A stretch of 36,906 nt of DNA from Alphaproteobacteria bacterium (lineage in GTDB: Bacteria > Pseudomonadota > Alphaproteobacteria > UBA2966). The notes under the pieces are model-generated. The model was not told the DNA's origin. It did not search any database and worked only from the letters and a program-made list of their open reading frames with translations. The stretch's first letter is position 1; every line of letters begins with the position of its first letter. The stretch is taken from the NCBI GenBank assembly GCA_018654745.1, contig JABILA010000091.1:1-36906 (forward strand), read 5' to 3'. Positions 1 to 8,203 of the stretch are shown piece by piece. The position numbers and the translations under genes are program-made.

Positions 1-2
1 CC

Positions 3-152
3 AAAGGGGGATGTGCTCTCCTAACGGTGTGGATAAGGCCTTGCCAAGTAATTGCTGCATATTTTGAGACTTTCTTTGGTCGGAGAATCTCAAAGTATGA
101 ATCACTTCAGGGCTTTATCCTATTAAGTCGGGTACTGTGGTGGATGGCATAA
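3..152 (+). CDS. possible C-terminal end of an unrecognised protein (partial)
   Basis: A reading frame is open from the left edge to a TAA at 150-152, 49 codons with no start inside the window. It ends in a hydrophobic, tryptophan-containing stretch (FILLSRVLWWMA). I do not recognise a family. The remaining 150 bases before the next gene hold no convincing ORF. The stretch looks more AT-rich than its neighbours, so it may be a decayed gene or chance. The same bases can form nested stems (31-40 with 111-120, and TTTGAGA with TCTCAAA between them), so a structured RNA is an alternative reading. Confidence 0.2.
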   Translation, partial: KGGCALLTVWIRPCQVIAAYFETFFGRRISKYESLQGFILLSRVLWWMA

Positions 153-310
153 AAGTGCATGTAGACGTCAGCAAAATACAGATTCAATGTTGGCGGGAAT
201 ATTTGCGGCAGGAAGGTATGTTGAATATCACCAGGATTTCCACAGGCATTGATTGGTAGGTACCGATTACGCCTCAAAAATACCTGTTAGCATCGTCAAG
301 ACCGGATCAT

Positions 311-1351
311 ATGGCAAAAGCAGCAAAAAAGAAGTCTGCAAAGAAGAGACCTGCGGAAAAGAAAAAGCAATCCGGTGAAGGATTGGTTTCTCGCCTGCGC
401 GGTATGTGGTCCTTTGGGCATAACAAGAAGGAGGAGCACGGCTCGCCTTCTGACGATCTTTTCTTTGAAATGCTTGAAGACGGTTTGCTGGACGATGGCA
501 AAAGCGGCAACCCGGAACCTTTTGACGGAAATGACGCCGATGAGGGTGAACCGGAACAGCCACCTGATGAAATGGTGCTGCCAGACAGCTGGCCCGAAAG
601 CCGCTTACATATTGTGCAAAGGATCTGGGGCAAGGATTTCCTGAAGCCGGGTGGCGAAAAAAATGTCTCCGAGCTAATCAGGCCTCTGGCCTTGAACGGG
701 GACCATACCGTATTGGACATCGGCGCTGGTCTTGGCGGGTCTTCCCGGACCATCGCACGGGAAACCGGCGCCTGGGTCAGTGGCTTTGAAGCGAATGCCG
801 ATCTTGCGACTGCCGCGATGGAGCTCTCCAAAATGGCCGGAATGGCGCGCAAGGCCCCTATCAGGGCCCTGGCACCAGAAGGCCCTGATCTGAAGGCCAG
901 AAGTGTTAACGCCATGTTTTCCAAGGAAGCCTTGTACAAGATCGAAGACAAGGAAGCGATGCTGGCTGCGGTTCAGGAGACCCTGCGGCCCCACGCACAG
1001 ATATTGCTGACGGACTATATTGAAGTCGGTTCGGGCAAGATTTCACCTGAAATGGAGGCCTGGACAACATCGGAGCGTTCGCCGGCCCATTTGTGGCGGA
1101 TTGAAAATTACAAAGACTACTTTGAAAGCCGGAATTACCGGGTGCATGTGGCCGAGGATATTACCGAAAAATATTACCACGACGTCGTCACCGGGTTCAC
1201 AGAGTTTTCCAACACCATCAAGTCCTTCCGCGGTAACAAGGAAATGGAGGAATGGTCGGTCAAGGAAGCAGAATTCTGGGTGCGTCGAATGGCACCGTTT
1301 GAATCCGGGGAACTGGGTGTCTGTCGTATATTTGCCCAGAAAATGGACTGA
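311..1351 (+). CDS. SAM-dependent methyltransferase with lysine-rich N-terminal tail
   Basis: A 346-residue class I methyltransferase. The SAM-binding motif I (VLDIGAGLGG) lies at about residues 134-143 and the ribose-binding acidic residue at about E160 (GFEAN). The body resembles the phosphoethanolamine/sarcosine N-methyltransferase-like group of small-molecule enzymes, but the substrate cannot be read from sequence. Residues 1-20 are almost all Lys/Ala (AKKKSAKKRPAEKKK), like a histone-H1-type tail. They are followed by an acidic, Pro/Asp/Glu-rich linker (about 45-95) before the catalytic domain. No good Shine-Dalgarno sequence precedes the ATG. It stands alone: the next gene, rpmJ, has its own promoter. 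The methyltransferase fold is secure; the biological role is unknown. Confidence 0.8.
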   Translation: MAKAAKKKSAKKRPAEKKKQSGEGLVSRLRGMWSFGHNKKEEHGSPSDDLFFEMLEDGLLDDGKSGNPEPFDGNDADEGEPEQPPDEMVLPDSWPESRLHIVQRIWGKDFLKPGGEKNVSELIRPLALNGDHTVLDIGAGLGGSSRTIARETGAWVSGFEANADLATAAMELSKMAGMARKAPIRALAPEGPDLKARSVNAMFSKEALYKIEDKEAMLAAVQETLRPHAQILLTDYIEVGSGKISPEMEAWTTSERSPAHLWRIENYKDYFESRNYRVHVAEDITEKYYHDVVTGFTEFSNTIKSFRGNKEMEEWSVKEAEFWVRRMAPFESGELGVCRIFAQKMD

Positions 1352-1440
1352 CTAACCGGAATTCCTGAGTGAATCGGGTGAATCCTGTGTTTCCTGGAAA
1401 AAAACGTTGTTTTCTGCTCTTTTCAGCCCGGAGTCAGCGG

Positions 1441-1469
1441 TTGACAACCACCGGTGCCCCCCCTATGTT
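1441..1469 (+). promoter_or_regulatory. sigma-70 type promoter of rpmJ
   Basis: TTGACA (1441-1446), a 17-base spacer and TATGTT (1464-1469). The -35 box is perfect and the spacing optimal. It lies about 60 bases upstream of the rpmJ start. The leader carries a small GGCC-gaaa-GGCC hairpin at 1502-1513 and a direct repeat of GCAAGTTTT just before it. Confidence 0.65.
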
Positions 1470-1532
1470 CCGCCCTCGCAAGTTTTCGCGCAAGTTTTGA
1501 TGGCCGAAAGGCCTGACCAAGAGGCAAGTACG

Positions 1533-1658
1533 ATGAAAATCGCTAATTCTTTGAAGTCCCTGAAAAATCGCCACCGCGACTGTCGCGTTATCCGGCGTAA
1601 AGGGCGGGTCTATGTGATCAACAAGACCAACCGTCGTTTCAAAGCCCGTCAGGGCTAA
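1533..1658 (+). CDS. rpmJ: 50S ribosomal protein L36
   Basis: A 41-residue basic protein (starting [17 protein letters not shown], ending RRFKARQG), a near-exact match to the alphaproteobacterial L36. It binds 23S rRNA in the large subunit. It is the zinc-independent (C-minus) form: the Cys/His ligands of the zinc-binding form are absent. The frame stays open upstream to 1407, but the family length and N-terminus fix the start at 1533, preceded by a purine-rich GAGGCAAG. It is a single-gene unit with its own promoter at 1441 and a strong terminator at 1702. Confidence 0.95.
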   Translation: MKIANSLKSLKNRHRDCRVIRRKGRVYVINKTNRRFKARQG

Positions 1659-1701
1659 GTTCGGCACTTCACATCCCTCAGGGGATGTCGGAAATTCATG
1701 A

Positions 1702-1729
1702 CCGCGCCTAATAGGCGCGGTTTTGTTTT
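1702..1729 (+). terminator. rho-independent terminator of rpmJ
   Basis: A perfect 7-bp stem CCGCGCC (1702-1708) / GGCGCGG (1714-1720) with loop TAATA, followed by TTTTGTTTT. It lies 43 bases after the rpmJ stop. Confidence 0.85.
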
Positions 1730-1799
1730 GTCCGGGGCCTAATAGGCGCGGTTTTGTTTTGTCCGGGGCCTAATAGGCGCGGTTTTGTTTTGTCTGGCG
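1707..1799 (+). repeat. 31-bp tandem repeat, three copies of the terminator 3' half
   Basis: Copies begin at 1707, 1738 and 1769 with an exact 31-base period. Each carries the loop, the descending stem arm and the T-tract of the rpmJ terminator. Only the first copy has the matching ascending arm; in copies 2 and 3 it is replaced by CCGGGGCC, giving a mismatched, weaker stem. Copy 3 diverges in its last few bases (TCTGGCGC instead of TCCGGGGC). Confidence 0.9.
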
Positions 1800-1920
1800 C
1801 ATGAGATCGTAAAAATATCATCCAAGGTCCGGCGTCGAGCCGATACAGAGTTGACTCCGCGCGACCAGGCTTCAAAATCGCTGGATTGATTTTCAAATCC
1901 TGCATGCATCGGTTCCACTT

Positions 1921-3408
1921 ATGAAAATGCCAGCTCCAGACGAGGCTGTACTCGCCCGCCGCGACGAATTGATTGTGGCGTTGCAAGCGATTGTACCTGG
2001 CGAAGGCGTGATTACCGATGATATGGAACTCAGTGTTTATGAATCTGACGGACTGACAGCTTATCGTCAGCGGCCCATGGCGGCGGTTTTGCCTGAAACA
2101 GTTGACCAGATCTCGCGCATTTTGCAGCTGTGTGGTGAATTTGGCTGCAAAATTGTGCCCAGGGGGGCAGGCACATCGCTTTCAGGTGGTGCCTTGCCGG
2201 TCGCAGACGGTATTGTCCTGGGTCTCGGGAAATTTAACCGGGTTCTCGAAATCGATTATGACAATCGCTGTGCCGTGGTGCAGCCAGGTGTCACCAATCT
2301 GGGGATTACCAACGCCGTATCTTCCAACGGGTTTTATTACGCACCTGATCCTTCCAGCCAGATTGCCTGTTCAATCGGTGGCAACGTTGCTGAAAATGCC
2401 GGTGGGGTGCATTGCCTGAAATATGGCCTGACAGCCAACAATGTGCTTGGCGTTGAGCTGGTCTTGATGAACGGCGATGTCATGCGCCTGGGCGGTAAAC
2501 ACCTGGATGCCGAAGGCTACGACCTGCTGGGTATCCTGACAGGCTCGGAAGGTTTGTTGGGCATTATCACTGAAGTCACCGTGCGCATCCTGAAATCACC
2601 GGAAACAGCACGGGCCTTGTTAATCGGCTTTCCAACAATTGAGGCCGCTGGCGAATGTGTCGGCAGTGTTATCAACGCCGGTATCATTCCCGGTGGTATG
2701 GAAATGATGGATAGATATGCCATCGAAGCCGCCGAGGCTTTTTGTCATGCAGGCTATCCGCTGGATGTTGAGGCGTTGCTGATCGTTGAACTGGATGGCC
2801 CCGAGGTTGAAGTTGATTACCTGATTGCGGAAGTCGAGCGCATGGCAACCGAATGCGGTGCCGTGAATGTTCGGGCCAGTACCAGTGAAGAAGAACGCAT
2901 GACATTCTGGGCTGGCCGCAAGGCAGCCTTTCCGGCCGTTGGAAGACTGTCGCCGGATTATTATTGTATGGACGGCACGATTCCCCGCTACCAACTGCCC
3001 GTCGTCCTGCGCCGTATCGCCGAGCTTTCTGAACATTATGGCTTGCGGGTGGCCAACGTCTTTCACGCCGGTGATGGCAACCTGCATCCGCTGATCCTGT
3101 ATGATGCCAACAATCCGGGGGAGCTGGAAAAGACTGAGGAATTCGGTGCCGAAATTCTGAAATTATGCGTTGAAGTTGGCGGTGTGCTCACAGGAGAACA
3201 CGGCGTCGGTGTCGAAAAGCGCGACCTGATGGAAACCATGTTTGATGAGGACGATCTCAAACACCAACAACGGGTGAAATGTGCTTTTGATCCGGACAGT
3301 ATTTTAAACCCCGGCAAAATGTTTCCGGTGTTGCATCGCTGTGCTGAACTTGGCCGAGTACATGTTCATCAGGGCCAGCATCGCTTTCCCGACATTCCCA
3401 GGTTCTAG
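1921..3408 (+). CDS. glcD: glycolate oxidase subunit GlcD (FAD-linked)
   Basis: A 495-residue FAD-binding PCMH-type oxidase, close to the 499 residues of E. coli GlcD. The FAD/pyrophosphate motif PRGAGTSLSGG is at 80-90. The C-terminal FAD-linked oxidase domain carries HAGDGNLHP (about 381) and GEHGVG (about 425), and the family ending LNPGKMF is near residue 470. With GlcE and GlcF it oxidises glycolate to glyoxylate and passes electrons to the membrane quinone pool. It is the first gene of glcDEF; glcE follows after 3 bases. The ATG has a poor ribosome site; an in-frame ATG at 1927 is an alternative start. No adjacent glcC-type regulator is present. Confidence 0.93.
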   Translation: MKMPAPDEAVLARRDELIVALQAIVPGEGVITDDMELSVYESDGLTAYRQRPMAAVLPETVDQISRILQLCGEFGCKIVPRGAGTSLSGGALPVADGIVLGLGKFNRVLEIDYDNRCAVVQPGVTNLGITNAVSSNGFYYAPDPSSQIACSIGGNVAENAGGVHCLKYGLTANNVLGVELVLMNGDVMRLGGKHLDAEGYDLLGILTGSEGLLGIITEVTVRILKSPETARALLIGFPTIEAAGECVGSVINAGIIPGGMEMMDRYAIEAAEAFCHAGYPLDVEALLIVELDGPEVEVDYLIAEVERMATECGAVNVRASTSEEERMTFWAGRKAAFPAVGRLSPDYYCMDGTIPRYQLPVVLRRIAELSEHYGLRVANVFHAGDGNLHPLILYDANNPGELEKTEEFGAEILKLCVEVGGVLTGEHGVGVEKRDLMETMFDEDDLKHQQRVKCAFDPDSILNPGKMFPVLHRCAELGRVHVHQGQHRFPDIPRF

Positions 3409-3411
3409 ACG

Positions 3412-4632
3412 ATGAATGACATGATCAAACCTGCTGATCAGGATCAGGTTCGCGAAGCTGTCAGCTGGGCGCTGGCGGAAAACAAGACCTTCGAAGTGCG
3501 CGGCATGGGTAGCAAACTGACACTTGGTCGACCTTTGGCCGATATACCGGTTCTGGATCTGTCCGAATTCAGCGGTGTGTCGCTGTATGAACCAGGGGAA
3601 CTGGTGTTGACGGCGGGGGCCGGAACGCCGATCAGCGAAATCGAAAACCTGTTATCTGAAAATACCCAGCGTCTGGCGTTCGAGCCGCTGGACATGGCAG
3701 CCGTACTGGGTGCCCAACCCGGTGCCGGCACGCTTGGTGGTGTTATTGCCTGCAATCTGGCCGGCCCGCGCCGGATCAGTGCCGGGGCTGCCCGTGACCA
3801 TATTCTGGGTGTCAAAGGTGTCAGTGGACGCGGCGAAGCGTTCAAATCCGGTGGCCGCGTGGTGAAAAATGTGACCGGCTATGACATGTCGAAATTGATG
3901 ACGGGTGCATACGGCACGCTGGGTGCCCTGACGGAAATTACGCTCAAGGTATTGCCGCGACCGCAAAAGGCCTGGACTGTTTTGCTTATGGGCCTGGACG
4001 ACGCAACCGCCATCAAGGCCCTGGCGCAAGCTGCCGGTTCCAGTCATGAGGTTTCAGGGCTGGCTCATTTACCGGAAGATGCGGCAGCACGATCTGGTGT
4101 TTCCTATGTGCAGTCTGCGGGGGCAGCTGTGACGGCTATCCGGGTCGAAGGACCTGGCCCGTCCGTGGAACACCGGGTTGCCAGCCTGCGCAATGAATTG
4201 TCCGCCTTCGGTAAACTGGAAGAATTGCACAGCCATAATTCAGCGATGCTATGGCGGGAAATTCGTGATGTTCAATTATTGCCGGCAGACGATCAATTGT
4301 GGCGGTTCTCGGTGACGCCTTCCAAAGCCGCCGATGTTGCACAGCATATGCGACGCGAGGTTCCGGGGATCAAAACAATGTATGACTGGGCCGGGGGGTT
4401 GATCTGGTTGTCGATGCCGCCCCGCGAAGACGCCGGACATGAAATCGTCCGGGCCGCGATCAGGGATGTGGGCGGTCATGCCATGCTGATCCGTGCGGAT
4501 GCAAAAGTCCGTGGACAGGTGCCGGTCTTTCAGCCGCAGGCAAAGGCCGTTGCGGATCTCAGCCGCCGGATCAAGGAAGCGCTCGACCCCCATGGGATCT
4601 TCAATTCCGGCCGCATGGTCGAAGGGTTGTAG
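3412..4632 (+). CDS. glcE: glycolate oxidase subunit GlcE (FAD-binding)
   Basis: A 406-residue FAD_binding_4 protein, longer than the roughly 350 residues of E. coli GlcE but typical of alphaproteobacterial forms. The FAD-binding half includes GAGTPISEIENLL and GGVIACNLAGPRRI, then GALTEITLKVLPRP at about residue 170. The C-terminus (HGIFNSGRMVEGL) matches the family ending. It is the second flavin subunit of the glycolate oxidase complex. Its start lies 3 bases after the glcD stop and its stop 7 bases before glcF, so translation is probably coupled. Confidence 0.92.
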   Translation: MNDMIKPADQDQVREAVSWALAENKTFEVRGMGSKLTLGRPLADIPVLDLSEFSGVSLYEPGELVLTAGAGTPISEIENLLSENTQRLAFEPLDMAAVLGAQPGAGTLGGVIACNLAGPRRISAGAARDHILGVKGVSGRGEAFKSGGRVVKNVTGYDMSKLMTGAYGTLGALTEITLKVLPRPQKAWTVLLMGLDDATAIKALAQAAGSSHEVSGLAHLPEDAAARSGVSYVQSAGAAVTAIRVEGPGPSVEHRVASLRNELSAFGKLEELHSHNSAMLWREIRDVQLLPADDQLWRFSVTPSKAADVAQHMRREVPGIKTMYDWAGGLIWLSMPPREDAGHEIVRAAIRDVGGHAMLIRADAKVRGQVPVFQPQAKAVADLSRRIKEALDPHGIFNSGRMVEGL

Positions 4633-4639
4633 GGCTCTC

Positions 4640-5938
4640 ATGCAAACACGATTTTCAGATGCGCAATTGCAGGACCCCGGTATCGCCGAGGCCAATGATA
4701 TCTTGCGCAAATGCGTTCATTGCGGATTTTGCACGGCGACGTGTCCAACCTATGTAACCCTTGGTGACGAACTCGACAGTCCCCGTGGCCGGATCTATCT
4801 GATCAAGGAAATGCTGGAAGGCGGCAATCCCGCAACCGAGGCAACTGTTCGGCATCTGGATCGTTGCCTGACTTGTCTATCCTGCACGACAACCTGTCCT
4901 TCAGGCGTTGATTACATGCATCTGCTGGATCATGGTCGCCGACATATAGAAGAAACCTGGCAACGCCCGCTGACGGATCGCTGGCTGCGCGCCCTGCTGA
5001 AGTGGTTGTTGCCAAAGCCTGCCTTGTTCCGGTTGGCCCTTGTCGGTGCAAAACTCGCACGCCCGTTTGCACCCCTGTTTCCAGGGCGTCTATCGGCCAT
5101 GCTGAAAATGTCGTCAGCATCCATCAGCTCTCCGTCTCCAGTCGACCAACCCGGTATACATAACGCTGATGGCAAGCGTCAGATGCGCGTGGCGATGTTA
5201 AGCGGTTGCGCCCAACAGGTCGTGGGCGGGGACATCAATGAGGCAACCATTCGTTTGCTGCGGCGCCACGGTGTGGAAGTTGTGATCGCCTATGGCATGG
5301 GATGTTGTGGTGCGTTGACCCAGCATATGGGGGATGAAGCAGCAGCACAAAAATCGGCACGGGCCAATATCGCGGCCTGGCTGACCGTCAAGGAAAACGG
5401 TGGTCTGGATGCTATTGTCGTCAATGCGTCGGGCTGCGGTACTACGGTCAAAGACTATGGGCATCTGCTGAAAGGCGATGCCGACTGGGCGGACAAAGCC
5501 GCTGAAATTTCTGATCTGACCGTGGATATCAGCGAGCTGATGATCAAAGTCGGTTTGCAAAATGTGAACTTGCCAGCAGAGGCAGCGACACTTGGTGTTG
5601 CCTATCATGCGGCTTGTTCCCTGCAACATGGCCAAAAAGTTGTTTCACCGCCAAAGGATCTGTTGCGGCAAGCAGGTTTCACTATTCGCGACGTTGGTGA
5701 AGGACACCTTTGTTGCGGTTCAGCCGGGACCTATAATCTGTTGCAGCCCGAAATTGCGGATCAACTGGGCCAGCGGAAAGCCGGGAATATCAAGGCAACA
5801 GGCGCAGACATTGTCGCCGCCGGAAATATTGGCTGCATGGTTCAGATATCCGCCCACAGCGGTTTACCGGTCGTACATTCAGTGGAATTGCTCGATTGGG
5901 CCACGGGTGGGCCTCGTCCCGCTAGTCTTGATCGCTGA
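4640..5938 (+). CDS. glcF: glycolate oxidase iron-sulfur subunit GlcF
   Basis: A 432-residue protein with two 4Fe-4S motifs: C25-x2-C28-x2-C31-x3-C35 followed by Pro, and C76-x2-C79-x2-C82-x3-C86 followed by Pro. Two cysteine-rich CCG domains follow (GMGCCGALTQH and HLCCGSAGTYNLLQ). It carries electrons from the flavin subunits towards the quinone pool. The frame is open further upstream inside glcE, but the start at 4640 (MQTRFSDAQL) matches the GlcF N-terminus and sits 7 bases after the glcE stop. It is the last gene of the operon; no clear terminator precedes the next gene. Confidence 0.93.
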   Translation: MQTRFSDAQLQDPGIAEANDILRKCVHCGFCTATCPTYVTLGDELDSPRGRIYLIKEMLEGGNPATEATVRHLDRCLTCLSCTTTCPSGVDYMHLLDHGRRHIEETWQRPLTDRWLRALLKWLLPKPALFRLALVGAKLARPFAPLFPGRLSAMLKMSSASISSPSPVDQPGIHNADGKRQMRVAMLSGCAQQVVGGDINEATIRLLRRHGVEVVIAYGMGCCGALTQHMGDEAAAQKSARANIAAWLTVKENGGLDAIVVNASGCGTTVKDYGHLLKGDADWADKAAEISDLTVDISELMIKVGLQNVNLPAEAATLGVAYHAACSLQHGQKVVSPPKDLLRQAGFTIRDVGEGHLCCGSAGTYNLLQPEIADQLGQRKAGNIKATGADIVAAGNIGCMVQISAHSGLPVVHSVELLDWATGGPRPASLDR

Positions 5939-6002
5939 TCTTTAAACCGGCTTCACAAATTTGCGATTTGCCCCGAGCGGCCCGGCGACCTATCTTTTTA
6001 CC

Positions 6003-6563
6003 ATGTTCAGAAAGCTTGCCACATTCCTGTTGCTGGCGGGGCTGATATTGTCAGTGCCGCAAGCCGCAACTGCGCGTCAGGACGACCCCAAACTGGGTGA
6101 GCTGTTTGATCTGCTCTATGACGCTGAGCACCCCAGCGAAATCGGCGCGTTAACGCACTTGATCTGGCAGATATGGAGTAAATCAGGCAGCGAAACCACG
6201 GACTATTTATTCAAGGCCGGTGTGCGCGCCATGGCACAGGGTGACCTGGCAAAGGCTCTCAAGCGGTTCTCGGCAATTATCGAAATTGATCCTGAATTTG
6301 CAGAGGCCTGGAACAAAAGGGCGACCGTTTCATTCATGATGGGGGACTACAAGGCTTCGGTTCTCGATGTGCAGAAAACGGTATCGCTGGAGCCCCGGCA
6401 TTTTGGTGCCTGGTCAGGTCTCGGGATGATCTATATGCGTCTGGAATATCATGAACTTGCGCTCAAGGCCTTTCGACGTGCCCTTAAGGCAAATCCACAT
6501 TTACCGGGTGCGCGGGAACAGATCATCGAATTGAAGACGATTATTTCCGGCAGCAAAACCTGA
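6003..6563 (+). CDS. exported TPR-repeat protein
   Basis: 186 residues from the ATG at 6003. I chose it because the product then begins with a classic signal peptide: basic MFRK, a Leu-rich core (LATFLLLAGLIL), then a probable AxA-type cleavage at ATA-RQ. The mature part contains about three tetratricopeptide units, including ALKRFSAIIEIDPEFAEAW, SVLDVQKTVSLEPRHFGAW and ALKAFRRALKANPHLPGA. It is a periplasmic protein-protein interaction scaffold of unknown partner. An in-frame ATG at 5961 would hide the signal peptide. It lies 64 bases after glcF on the same strand. Its stop codon directly abuts the pyruvate kinase stop on the other strand with no base between. Confidence 0.8.
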   Translation: MFRKLATFLLLAGLILSVPQAATARQDDPKLGELFDLLYDAEHPSEIGALTHLIWQIWSKSGSETTDYLFKAGVRAMAQGDLAKALKRFSAIIEIDPEFAEAWNKRATVSFMMGDYKASVLDVQKTVSLEPRHFGAWSGLGMIYMRLEYHELALKAFRRALKANPHLPGAREQIIELKTIISGSKT

Positions 6564-8066
6564 CTACAGCGCATCCCGCTGATCACCAACCCAGGCTATG
6601 CGCAAAATATTGGTCGCACCTGGTGTGCCAAACGGGACACCTGCGGTAACGACGATGCGCTGTCCCGCCTTGGCAAATCCATCACGGAAGGCTATGCGAC
6701 AAGCGCGCTCAACCATGTCTGCAAAATTGGTTGGATCATCGGTGTGCACACTATGCACACCCCAGGCAAGTGCCAGTCGACGCGCTGTCTTCGCATTCGG
6801 CGTCAAACCCAGAATAGGAACCACCGGTTTTTCACGGGCAGCACGCATGGTTGTCGAGCCGGTTGTCGAGTAGGTCACAATGGCAGCAGCACTGATGGTC
6901 TCGGCAACCTGGGCTGCGGCTGCCGTTATGGCATCAGCTGCGGTCGCTTCGGGCGTTGCATGCAAGGCGTGAATGATCGTGCGGTACCGCGGATCTTTTT
7001 CAATCTTGCAGGCGATGCCATCCATCATGGCCACCGATTCAACAGGATAATCACCTGAAGCAGATTCTGCGGATAACATGACAGCGTCCGCGCCATCAAA
7101 GACGGCAGTGGCGACGTCCGACACTTCTGCGCGTGTGGGTACGGCAGCGGTAACCATGGATTCCAGCATCTGGGTGGCGACAACAACCGGCTTTCCGGCG
7201 GCGCGGGCCTCGCCGATAATTGTCTTCTGCAAACCGGGCACTTCCTCAACCGGCATTTCCACGCCCAGATCGCCGCGGGCAACCATCAGGCCGTCACTGA
7301 TCTCGACGATTTCTTCCAGCGAGTCGATGGCGGCCGGTTTTTCAATCTTGGCCATCAAGGCAGCGCGTCCGGCAATCAGTTTGCGGGCTTCGGCAACATC
7401 AGCAGGTCGTTGCACAAAGGACAGGGCAACCCAGTCGACGCCCAGGTCCAGGGCATATTGCATGTCAGTACGATCTTTGTTCGTCAGTGCTGCAATATCC
7501 AGAACGGCGTTTGGAACATTCACGCCTTTACGGTCGGAAATCTCTCCCGCTGTTATGACGGTACAATCGGCGGATTCTGTTGTCAGTGTATCGATACGCA
7601 ATCGAATGGTGCCATCAGCAATCAGCAGATCGGTACCGACCTCAACCGCCTTGAAAATTTCGGGATGCATCAGGGATGCACGATTTTGATCACCTGGCGT
7701 CTTGTCCATATCCAGACGAAAAGACTGGCCAACGGTCAGCATAACCGGCCCAGCTGCAAATGTGCCGACACGTAATTTTGGTCCTTGCAGGTCGGCCAGG
7801 ATCGCAATCGGTCGACCAACCTCTGCCTCCAGCGCCCGGATCGCGTCGAAGCGTTCCTTGTGATCGGCATGAACTCCGTGGCTGAAGTTCAGGCGAAAAA
7901 CATCCGCACCGGCATCAAAAAGAGCCCGGATCATATCCGGGGTTGAGCTGGCTGGGCCTAATGTCGCGATGATTTTGGCGTTTCTGAGTCTTCTCATCTT
8001 TATATCATAGCCGGATGGATGAATTGTTGCCACCTGGGGCTGATGAATTGTTTGTGTCAAATCCAC
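6564..8066 (-). CDS. pyk: pyruvate kinase
   Basis: A 500-residue pyruvate kinase (phosphoenolpyruvate + ADP to pyruvate + ATP, cytosolic, last step of glycolysis). The family N-terminus RNAKIIATLGPASS, the substrate-binding RLNFSHG, the active-site lysine signature ALMAKIEKPAAI and MVARGDLGVEMP are all present, with an intact C-terminal regulatory domain. Two starts are possible: GTG at 8066, with GGGGAG seven bases upstream (the best ribosome site), or ATG at 7997, which gives a product of more usual length starting MRRLRNAK. It is divergent from the N-formylglutamate amidohydrolase gene across 137 bases. Confidence 0.95.
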   Translation of the reverse strand: MDLTQTIHQPQVATIHPSGYDIKMRRLRNAKIIATLGPASSTPDMIRALFDAGADVFRLNFSHGVHADHKERFDAIRALEAEVGRPIAILADLQGPKLRVGTFAAGPVMLTVGQSFRLDMDKTPGDQNRASLMHPEIFKAVEVGTDLLIADGTIRLRIDTLTTESADCTVITAGEISDRKGVNVPNAVLDIAALTNKDRTDMQYALDLGVDWVALSFVQRPADVAEARKLIAGRAALMAKIEKPAAIDSLEEIVEISDGLMVARGDLGVEMPVEEVPGLQKTIIGEARAAGKPVVVATQMLESMVTAAVPTRAEVSDVATAVFDGADAVMLSAESASGDYPVESVAMMDGIACKIEKDPRYRTIIHALHATPEATAADAITAAAAQVAETISAAAIVTYSTTGSTTMRAAREKPVVPILGLTPNAKTARRLALAWGVHSVHTDDPTNFADMVERACRIAFRDGFAKAGQRIVVTAGVPFGTPGATNILRIAWVGDQRDAL

Positions 8067-8203
8067 AAGTTAGCTCCCCGGGAACCGATCGCGTTCAAGG
8101 CATCAAGAGGGTCGGGGTTTGATCGAGCATCGACAAACTTCACGCGCGGCCCTAGATATATTCTTGTGATTATCCAAAACATTTTCCGAACTGTAGTATC
8201 TGA

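Noticed and set aside
307..951. 214-codon minus-strand ORF opposite the methyltransferase
   Set aside because: Its low-complexity Ser/Phe-rich C-terminus is just the reverse complement of the Lys-rich tail; no ribosome site or family.
1851..1879. TTGACT-n17-AAAATC upstream of glcD
   Set aside because: The -35 box is good but the -10 box matches only 2 of 6 bases; too weak to list as a promoter.
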